A DNA stretch of 64,000 nt. Source: Siphonodentalium dalli (lineage: Eukaryota; Mollusca; Scaphopoda; Gadilida; Siphonodentaliidae). The notes under the pieces were generated by a model. It did not search any database. It saw nothing but the letters and a program-made list of their open reading frames with translations, and was not told the DNA's origin. Positions 55,347-64,000 of this stretch are shown here, piece by piece. Location: positions 48,617,797 through 48,681,796 of the forward strand of contig CP136061.1 of the NCBI GenBank assembly GCA_032622095.1. Direction: 5' to 3'. A program made the position numbers and the translations under genes. How positions within the stretch are numbered: the stretch's first letter is position 1; every line of letters begins with the position of its first letter.

Positions 55347-55480
55347 ATTTCTCGCTCAAATTTTATCATAAACAGCCTTCTTCCATTCTTGAATTTCTTC
55401 TGTGTTTACGTTTTGCGTGCACTGTACGTGGTCACATGATATTACCTCAGAGTGTCACGAGAGATTTTTATCCAATAAAA
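55347..55480 (-). promoter_or_regulatory. NISCH: Putative NISCH 5'UTR/core promoter with M-box and CCAAT
   Basis: Immediately upstream of the ATG. On the gene strand there is TCATGTGA, an M-box/E-box (MITF/TFE-type), within 55431-55440, and an inverted CCAAT (ATTGG) at 55472-55476. No TATA box is obvious. Two uORFs lie here (55366-55386 and 55286-55369, the second overlapping the NISCH start). The transcription start is unknown, so the boundary between promoter and UTR is inference. Confidence 0.35.
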
Positions 55481-55727
55481 ATTCATGTAACTTGATCAAT
55501 CGCGTTTGGCTAGAAGCCAAACATGGCACCAGGCTCTTATGGTACGAAGTGAAATAACTAACACACAAGTTTGGTGGTTACGAAAATTAAGAAAGTTTGT
55601 TCTAAGCTATTTCCGTGTGAACTATACTAAATAAATAGTTCATGGTGCTCATATAGTCGACATTCGTTCATAACCCGCGAACATAGGTCACTATAAAGGT
55701 AACTTAGCCGTTTTATTTCAAGGGAAG

Positions 55728-55805
55728 TCGGCAGCCGATAGGTAGCGTACTGGTATCACGTGCAAGCAGACCGGGCATCGCAACCTGGTCAAGGTACTCT
55801 GACAA
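55728..55805 (+). repeat. Degenerate tRNA-derived SINE-like head
   Basis: ggtagcgtactggt resembles a pol III A box and ggcatcgcaacctgg a decayed B box at normal spacing. No foldable intact tRNA. Confidence 0.3.
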
Positions 55806-56177
55806 ACATCAGAACTCGATCAGTGTGTCAGGCTAAACAGTCTCATTCGAGATAACTGAATAAAGATCCAAATTCAAAATGCCAACTTCCACCATTATGT
55901 ACACCATTTGTCCAGTATGTTACCTTGAGTAAAGTACGATGTACATCTGGTGCGGGCATGACTCGGCCTCCGGTTCGCAATTCGACTTTTAATCCTCCAA
56001 AAATTTCCCAGTTCTATAAATAAAACACCCATGCGCCCAGGCGAAACAGAATATCTATTGGACACAGTGACTTCACTGACTTGTATGGTCCATAATCGAT
56101 ACTCAATTCAATGGATTCTCTCTCATCTGGCGGTAGCCGTTTCTTTCTCGGTGGTAGTTGGTCCACTATCATCGGCT

Positions 56178-56940
56178 TACTAAAGTTCAAAGTTCAAAAG
56201 CTTTATTTATAAAGTCAGGCATTTTAAATTACAAACATGAGCATTAAGCTCTTAACTGACTTGTAAAACAATGAATATGTACATAAACAGTAACGTGAAT
56301 AAAACACAATTAACCTATCTGAAAAATAAATTACATGTATATTAGCTAAAACTTTGTAAAAGACGAGTAAAATCCCTGAGGACAGGTAGCCCTGACTGGA
56401 TCAAAAGCGTAAGACACAAATTTGTATATTCATATACGGCACAGTAATGTGCACAACGAGTCCATATTTCATTCCTGGATAACACGTTTTGTTCCATTCA
56501 GAGATACCAGACCAGAGAGTGCGGATTAAAATCCAAAACATATGCATATAATTAAGATATCCTACAGGCACTGCATTTACATTTAAAACCATTCCAGGTT
56601 TGTAACATACATTCAAAGTCTTTCATCGTCTCTGCGGTTCTGCATGACTCTGGAAGACAATTCCACACTTTAGGTGCCATGAATCTAAACGAGCTTAAAC
56701 CGAAAATAGTAGTATCAGGTGATGGCAGTTCCAGAGTCTCAGAATTTCTAAAAGAGTATGAACTATGTTTACTTTTCTCCAGGCAGTCCAAATAGGAAGG
56801 AGTGCTAATGTCCTTCTTTAGTATTTTGAAAACTGTGCCATAAGTCTGAGTCTTTGGAGATGTAGATGCTCACAGTTTGCAATATTTAGGAGAAAACGTA
56901 CATATATAGCCAATAACAACAATCCCGCATAAAAAATGGC
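56178..56940 (-). pseudogene. CR1-like LINE 3' fragment (ORF2 C-terminus)
   Basis: The minus strand encodes SFRFMAPKVWNCLPESCR preceded by NSETLELPSP, typical of CR1-type reverse-transcriptase C-termini (..WN.LP..). A frameshift near 56840 separates it from LHLQRLRLMAQ upstream. It ends in a (TTTGAAC)-type repeated tail at 56178-56200. Clade is inferred. Confidence 0.7.
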
Positions 56941-59240
56941 TCGATATTTGTCCAACTTACACTAAGCAATACGATTTAGAATTCGACATTATTTAAAGGG
57001 TTACACTGGTGTAGCTTTTCTCAACAGTCTTTATCGATGCATGCTAATCTATTGAGCAAGTTGCCGAAACTATTTATGATAGGCCGCCCGTAACAGAAGT
57101 TATGCCGATTCATGCGATTGCATATTCCATAATGGATTATGCAGTCTAAATCGTTAATCTTCCCTCGTGTGACGTCACATGGGGGACTACTAGCGACACG
57201 CAGTGTCAAACTTGAAGGCTGTCAAAATTGGCTTTTATTTTATCTACTGATTGTTTATACAGAAGCGGTTTTACCCTCCTAACTGAAAATGTGTATATAT
57301 CGTTAATATGGCCCATGCAATCTTATTAGATAAGTCCTGTTGACATCAGATGTCTTAAAAGGACACTTATAATTCATTTAATTAAATAATTAATTATATG
57401 CCCAATAATGGTTGCAATCTGGTCGGTGAAAATTAAAATATGATGATAAATTGACCTATAGAGTTTCTGGGGATATATGCCGTTGACCACAGACGACTTA
57501 TATGGGTAAATGTGAGCAACACGGAACGTTCCTTATGCAGGAAAATTCTTATATGTGTGTCACCTGACCAGGGGAATGGCATGGTATGGACACATCTTTT
57601 CATATTCCATCCATGAATAATGGAGAATGGGAATGACTCATATACCGAGGATATCGCGAGGATTATTGATTTGCGAATACAGTGGGCATCAAATAGCTCT
57701 GCAGTATGCTAACGATCACATTAAAAGTCCCATGGAAATAGATTCTTAGGTTTTATTCCACAAAAACTTCATGCGACGTGTAGCGACAGCGAAGAACGCT
57801 CACATAACCAACCAAGCTTCGCCGTTAACTCATACGATATAATGCTGATTCCCCCACCAGATTTTCATTTAGATTACAAGTTTCATCATGACCTGCATCA
57901 AAACCCAATAAAAGAACATCAAACCCAAAGTTGTATGTAATTGGCGAACCTCGTTTACGATTTAACCACGCCTCCGTAATTACTTCCTAGATACTGTCGC
58001 TAAGCCTTACAAGCGCTTGCGTCTGGGCGATTTATGAGGCTGTGAGCTACAGCGAGTGCATGGTGCTAATTGCCAGAATTGTTTGGGTATAAAATAAAAA
58101 ACGATATATAAAGGAGGGAACAATATAATGTTTTGATATGATTTAAGACTGACTCAATGCATGTTCCAGGACACGTCTGCACACAATTAAAATTAATAAT
58201 GTGCCAGACAAAAATTATGCGAAATACCAGCCAGACATGTCAGTTTCTCAAAAGCAATCATAATATAAATGACGTCCGAAAGCAGTGCAGGTGCTAATAA
58301 GATTTTGCCATAAAGTGACAACCATCTGCAATGCATGAGTATGATAGTCAGGCTCTCCGCGGTAGCTAAACAGCTTGAATCGGTCGTAGCTTGGTTTCAA
58401 GGAAAGCGAAGAGCTCTTTCTTGTGATGAACATCTAACATAATTCACCGATGGTCCATGGACATACATCGTATATCGCTAACATGTGTATATGTGACTTT
58501 GATATAAAGCATCGATCGGGTACTTGTGGCAGGGAAATGTTAATACCTTACTCGTATTTAATTTCGCGCTGTACTATCATAACCATCACTCATATGTAAA
58601 GCAACAAATATGGTAATATTGTCGATGTTGAAATAACTGAAAAAATAGAAATCTTCCAGACTGAAAACGGGGGCCCCAATCACAACCCTGCATCGAGTGA
58701 CACAGTGACAAAAACAGCCCGAGTTTGTTAAATTAGCACAACACGGTTATGATTTTACTTCTTTCGGGTTAACCTTTCAATGATGTCTATAACTATTTCA
58801 ATATCAGAATAAATAATTTTGGAGCATGGGTATGCCCATCTTCACAAGGAATTGATATTACATGCAGATATATTTTACACCATGTAAATCCATCGAGACT
58901 CGTGATGATGTTTAATATACACATGTATCTTTAGTGACGTTTAAGAACTGATATGAAACTGTCATCAGATTCAATACTTTTACGAATATTTTGTCAGTTT
59001 TTAATTCGCCCAGTTAGGTGAGCGAAAGATAGTATACTGCGTGAAATATACGCGTAAGGTAATATAATCTATAGTACATTTGAACCTCTGAGATATAGGC
59101 GAGGGGTAAGCCTGTATACCTTTGTCTGCATCTTGGATATTCCAATATTGGCACAGATATTAATTCAGGTGTCATAGTTACGTATTACTTACTTATATGC
59201 TTGGTTCAATTATACGCCCTGTCACTAACTCGCGGCCACA
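56941..59240. other. 5' flank of NISCH, unassigned
   Basis: No gene recognised; a CRE-like gtgacgtcac occurs near 57169. Confidence 0.4.
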
Positions 59241-59245
59241 TTGGA

Positions 59246-59412
59246 TCCACCAGGCCCGGTTCCGTGGTTTTAGTGCTACAGGACAGTTCTGGAGTATAGC
59301 ATTTCCATATGTGGAAGTCATTAATATTCAAATTGTTCCATATATGGAAATGCTACTCCAGAATTTTGACATGCAGCACTAAAACCATGCACGGAACTCG
59401 GGCTGGAAGAAT
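59246..59412. mobile_element. Palindromic MITE-like element
   Basis: ccggttccgtggttttagtg..gcatttccatatgtgg mirrors ccatatatggaaatgc..cactaaaacc.tgcacggaac; a third ccacggaac half lies just beyond. Confidence 0.7.
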
Positions 59413-59884
59413 ATCTAAAACCACGGAACGGGGCTGGATAAATCGAATACGACCGCGACTCGGTGATCGGCGACTAGCTTATTCCGCCAACATACATCTG
59501 TGATTTCGCGAAATAATTTTCTATGTCCGTTTCCGGTAGATTAATTAAAATTAAACATGTGAGAATTTAGTTTCATGTTATGCCAGCCCTGTTACAATTT
59601 GTGAGGTCCGGTTCTATTATTTCTAACGGATTTTTTTTCCTTTTCGATATACAATGAGCCAATGGGCTGTCCGGGAAATAACTTGATAATTAATTGCCAT
59701 AATATTATAATGAACATTGTTTATTGTCTGCATTTAAAAAAAATGTTTCCGCCAAATTCGTTATTGGGTCTGGCCTGGTGTTATTTTGTGGTGTTATTGC
59801 GTCCCAGCATATACGACTTAAAGCTTGTAGTTTTGTATTTGTCCAGATGATAATTTGAGTACCATTGAACAGAATGTTATGAAA

Positions 59885-61376
59885 ATTGGTATATAGAATA
59901 GAATAGAATAGAATATAATAGAATATAATTTAATACCATAAAGGACCCCGAGGGGTAAAATGTAGTGCATAATCAAACAACTATACACAGATGAACGCAA
60001 ATTGAAAAATAACATGCATAATAATATTATATGATATTATAAGAAATGATAATAAGGTAGTTTAAGGACGGATAACAGAATGGATACAAAGCAGTTGTCT
60101 TGAGAGGGCAATGTCTTTCTACTTATGTATACATACTTATGATGTGAAGAGGAAAGCTTAAATAAAGCTGACATAATTATGATCAGAGATATTTATTTAT
60201 GACTGAAATTGGTTAATTATAATTTTTGTTGGAATAACAGTGGATTAATCCGTCAGATGCATTTAGATAAGACAGATGCCCAATCAGACAAGTGCTAAGC
60301 CAGCAGTTTTAACCAACTGCAGAATATGGGATAAAACAAAGAATTTAAATATCACATCAATGAAATCAATAATATAGCTATTTATATATAGACCTCTCAG
60401 TGTGCTTTGGAAGTTAGGGCTTAAATGCCTGGTGAATTTCAAGGCCTTCTTTGACGAATCGGTCCATTTCAATCAGCAGATCTAGATTATCAATAGTCAT
60501 TAGCCAATAAAATTTTGAATCATCACAAAGTTTTAGAAAGTTTTTGCAATATTTGGTAATTTTACTGAAAATAATTTGCCTCGGTTTTTTTTTATAAAGA
60601 GGGCATTCCATTATAAAATGATGATCGTTCTCTATTTTGCCTAGGTTGCGCCTAGTGCATATCCTCAAATGTCTAGCTGGTTTTTTACTTTTAATAATAT
60701 GCTGTGCTGTTTCTATCTTGAGATTGTGAACACTTATTCTCAGTTGGGCGATGGTTTTTCTCATATCATTATTAGGTAGTGATAGATAAGATTTCCCTTT
60801 GAATGTCTTTTTAAATGAGAAATAAGTATCCAGTTTGCCTTCATTATTCGTGATATGTGATTTTCTTATTGACTTCCATTCGTTCAAAAAAAAAATGTCG
60901 CAGCTTGTTACGGACAACAGTTTTAACCACTGTCAGAGAGTTAACTGCAACTATATTTTCTGAGACTCCAAGTTTGTCAAGTATAGATATAATGGTTGAA
61001 TACCAGGTTCTGATGTTATTTTTGTGATCAATCTTGATACACTTAAAAGCTTCAGATAGTAGATTTGATGGACAATGGTGCAACCTGTGTAAGTAACTAA
61101 TTAATGTCTCAATTATTGTAAAATATATTGGAAGCCGTCCCAATTCTGAAATCACTCCAATATTAGAGCTTTTCTTGTTAACACCAAGAAGATATTTACA
61201 AAACCAGAGGTGTGATTTATCAGCTATAGTATCCCTGTATAGATTGGTAAAAGGATTAAATCCTTTCACAGCGTTATCAGGTGGGTCTTCCCATTCAGAG
61301 ATGTATGTTCCCCAAATCTCAGCACCATACAAGAAAACTAAGATGCATGCATCAGGTCGGCCGTGAACTATCTACC
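59885..61376 (-). pseudogene. LINE reverse transcriptase C-terminal fragment, frameshifted
   Basis: From 61332 down: MYGAEIWGTYISEW, FCKYLLGVNKKSSN, GVISELGRLPIYF, the LLGV..ELGR signature of non-LTR RT C-termini. Then, after a 10-nt T run near 60890 that breaks the frame, AQLRISVHNLKIETAQH, ICTRRNLGKIENDHHFIMEC (zf-RVT) and a stop at 60414. The UTR ends in a TATTC-type microsatellite tail at 59894-59932. The RT catalytic core is absent. Confidence 0.8.
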
Positions 61377-61649
61377 ATATAATTGTTGTAGCTATCGATT
61401 ATACATTTTGGAACACCTGTCTGTATGTATGTGTGTATGCATGAATGCATGTGTGTATGTGTTATAGACTCTAACACTGCTCGACTGATCCGACTCGGAT
61501 TTGGTATTTAACGTGTCAACTTGACCTCGCTCATAGGCATGTTTCTGGACCTTGACCGATCCGACTAAAAATTTGTGTGTAGGACTACTTCGATCCCGGG
61601 AGCAATATTGACGGGTCCAATTTCACGTGGGACCATGTTCTCGAACGTG

Positions 61650-62045
61650 CTGATGTAGGCATGTTTCTGGACTATTTGGACGGGTCAAATCTTGATCCCG
61701 ACCTGACTTTGACATTCAAAAAGATCAATTCAAGGTCAAATCTGGTAAAACGAAGTATTTCAACGAAATATAATACCTACTGTTACTTTTGTCCCAGGAG
61801 TGTTTCGGGTGGGTCAAATTATGACCCTGACCTGATCTTGACATTCAAAATTGTCAATTCAAGGTCAAATCGGGTAAAGCCGGGCGGATTTCGACGGGTA
61901 CTTTTGTCGTGACTTTTGTCCGGGGAGTGTTTTGGGCGGGTCAAATCGTGACCCGACATGACGATCACCTTTAAAATGGTCAATTCAAGGTTAAATCGCG
62001 CAATTCTCCGAAAATCAGAGGGGAACATCCCGGACGAAGTAGGGT
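61650..62045. repeat. ~140-bp tandem repeat, three diverged copies
   Basis: Shared ttgacattcaaaa..gatcaattcaaggtcaaat phrases near 61708, 61838 and 61968, each followed by tttgtc..ggagtgtttcggg-type sequence. Confidence 0.75.
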
Positions 62046-62229
62046 CCACCAGCTACTATTATATATTTCTAGATTTAGTTACAAACTAAATACCTGTATA
62101 TTGTACAAAGAAATGTTTGACAAATATATCTGTATCAATATTACCATACGGGTCATTAAAATAGATACGACGAAACAAATTTTGAAGGGTGCATGGTATC
62201 AGGTAAATTTTTATATTTCAAATGATGAC

Positions 62230-62840
62230 AGGAATGCGGAAAGTTGAAGTACCTACGTAATACTGACTATCCGAATGAAGAGATATACATGTATATAAAA
62301 ACCAAAATAGAAGATGACTGCTGGCGACAATGTTTTCCAAAAAAATTCAAAGCATTCGATAGCTCCCATCTAGTTGTCAGCCCGAAGATCAATATAAAGT
62401 GTGGTGACTATCAGATGAGGGATATGACTGTACAGTTGCTAAACAATTCAGTCACGCAAAAGAGGATCAAACAGTAAGATACCAAATTGCTGCCTGTGGT
62501 AATGTTTTTTAACGAAATTCGGGAAAATTAGATTACTCTCCCCCTGGTTATCCAGAAGATCATTGTGGAATCTGGTGACGATCGGACAAGGGGTGTCGTC
62601 TGTAGGATCAACCAAATTATTTAGCCATAAAAATAGTAAAATTCAAGATCACCGCTGGCAGTGATGTCTTCACAAGGACAGCTTGAGAACAAAACATGGC
62701 TCACATCTAGCGGTGACCCAAACTATCCACATGAGAAAAAGTTCTCCAATAAAAGCTGGCTGCAGGGTGCGCCAATTGATTCAAATTCGAAATTTAACAG
62801 GGTGTACTGCTTGTGGCCATGTTTTCCCCGCAAATTTGAT
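62230..62840. repeat. Decayed Helitron/HINE-like monomers
   Basis: agctcccatct.. followed by ggtgactatcagatgagg and ttcagtcacgcaaaagag corresponds to the monomer of 32601-33294. Confidence 0.6.
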
Positions 62841-63324
62841 AGACTGATGGACAAAACCACTGAATCCGTTGAATCAATATACATGTATACATGGATTAAT
62901 GTATATGCATTGTTATACACAGTACTGGTATATAAAGGTACTGAAAATAACAATATTACTAGTATACACAAAATAAACCATATATCATGGCTATGGGTTC
63001 TAATATCCGAATATGACAGCTGATAACTTGGTGTGAATTGAAGAGTGGTGGTGTCTCACGCATTCTAACCTCCATGTTAGAAACATGCCATTAAATGTCA
63101 TAAGTATAATCTAGCTTGAGGACAGAAGTTATCCATAAAAAAAACCCTTAATTCAACCAGGTCCTCGCGCGATGTATGGTCGATCACATGATGATCTAGG
63201 GGGGATTAGAATTGTTGTATAAAAACAGCACTGCATGTAAATATAAAATAAAATAGTGCTACATCTTATTACAGATTATTGCCATATATAATCAGTGACT
63301 ATACAGACAGTCTGACAAAATAAA

Positions 63325-63610
63325 GTTTCAGTGACACTCTATCCGAAGAGGGGAATAATTCCATCTGTTACAGTCAATGGAGCAATTATGAATCTGGAAA
63401 GGTGAAATTTCTAAGTAATACTAGATATCGACATGACGCGATAACATATAACGTAAATGCAATATGGCCGCTGGCGACCATTTTTTCCAATAAAATTAAA
63501 AAAATATTTGATAGCTCTCATCTGATAGATCAATATCAAGATAAATATGAAGTTTAGTGATGATCGGATGAGTGAAGTGGACTGTGCTAAACGGTTTAGT
63601 AATGCTTAAA
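63325..63610. repeat. Helitron/HINE-like 5' fragment
   Basis: tcagtgacactctatccgaa, ggggaataattccatctgtt and gatgatcggatgag match the 5' part of the 38324 element. Confidence 0.6.
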
Positions 63611-63925
63611 AAGATTTTTACCTTAAAATTTTTATGTTCACTTTATAAACTTCACTGAGTCATCTTTGTCATGTATTGAGTTTGATATCTTTTGTTAACA
63701 GTTTATAAATCATGTATGTCTCATGTTTGTTATTTTAATTTATGTGTTTATTATCATTAAATAAAGTTGAATTCCTTAAAAAGATTCTTACCTCAATGTT
63801 TTTATGTTCACTTTATAAACTCCACTGAGTCATCTTTGTCATGTATTGAATATATCTTTTGTTAACAGTTCATAAATTATGTATGTCTCGTGTTCGTTAT
63901 TATATTATATACACTTTATAGTGTG
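63606..63925. repeat. ~170-bp tandem duplication
   Basis: cttaaaaagattnttacct through catgtatgtctc is present twice (starts at about 63606 and 63776). The first copy ends in aataaagttgaattcc, resembling a retroelement 3' end. Confidence 0.8.
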
Positions 63926-64000
63926 TTTCAGAACGAAAACAAAATGAATAAAATCAACAAATTTGTAAATTTAAAAACAATTCAAACGTTGTTGTATTCC

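Noticed and set aside
55728-55805. tRNA gene
   Set aside because: A- and B-box-like words only. There is no acceptor stem or cloverleaf that I can fold; kept as a weak SINE head.
55925-55960. Alternative NISCH first exon MPAPDVHRTLLK ending at a GTAA donor
   Set aside because: The exon at 55260-55346 matches the residues expected before VYMLEV, with correct phase and an upstream stop. This candidate has no similarity.

Overview
The window is animal nuclear DNA, AT-rich and intron-rich, and most likely from a bivalve mollusc. Two things support this. The only host gene is a complete invertebrate nischarin. The interspersed repeats include the 'ggggcataactc ... aaagttatcatccgg' type that I associate with molluscan genomes. 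The species assignment is inference; the gene call is direct.

The minus strand carries one host gene across most of the window, a nischarin (NISCH) orthologue. I assembled 17 coding exons from 55346 (ATG) down to 9186 (TAG). Every junction has AG/GT signals, all phases agree, and the CDS is 4407 nt (1468 residues plus stop). The product has an N-terminal PX domain (exons 1-3), a conserved linker (exons 4-8), leucine-rich repeats (exons 9-12), a conserved post-LRR motif (exon 13), a Ser-rich linker (exons 14-16) and a very long C-terminal exon (exon 17). Most coding exons are too short to show up as long open reading frames.

The most unusual feature is that five of the 17 exons (3, 5, 12, 13, 15) have diverged partial copies of themselves next to them. 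In four of these the copy includes the splice site, which gives tandem competing donors or acceptors. Two of the four (exons 5 and 13) would add 29 or 7 residues in frame, and two (exons 12 and 15) would add a stop codon.

Intron 14 (11.3 kb) holds a 5-kb minisatellite of about 236 units of 21 bp, in which an A/G variant per unit reveals higher-order blocks of 24 and 10 units. Intron 8 holds a nested insertion: a Helitron/HINE-like element with a central 164/164/155-bp higher-order tandem array sits inside another repeat, with a recognisable empty site. Intron 7 holds 47-bp and 26-bp arrays. Introns 12 to 16 hold MITEs, a LINE tail and inverted repeat pairs.

The 3' flank (1-9185) and the 5' flank (55347-64000) contain no host gene that I can recognise. 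They contain a 1.07-kb fold-back element with a TGGAC target duplication, several hairpin MITEs, and decayed LINE reverse-transcriptase C-termini (56.2-56.9 kb and 59.9-61.4 kb). No rRNA, intact tRNA or CRISPR array was found.
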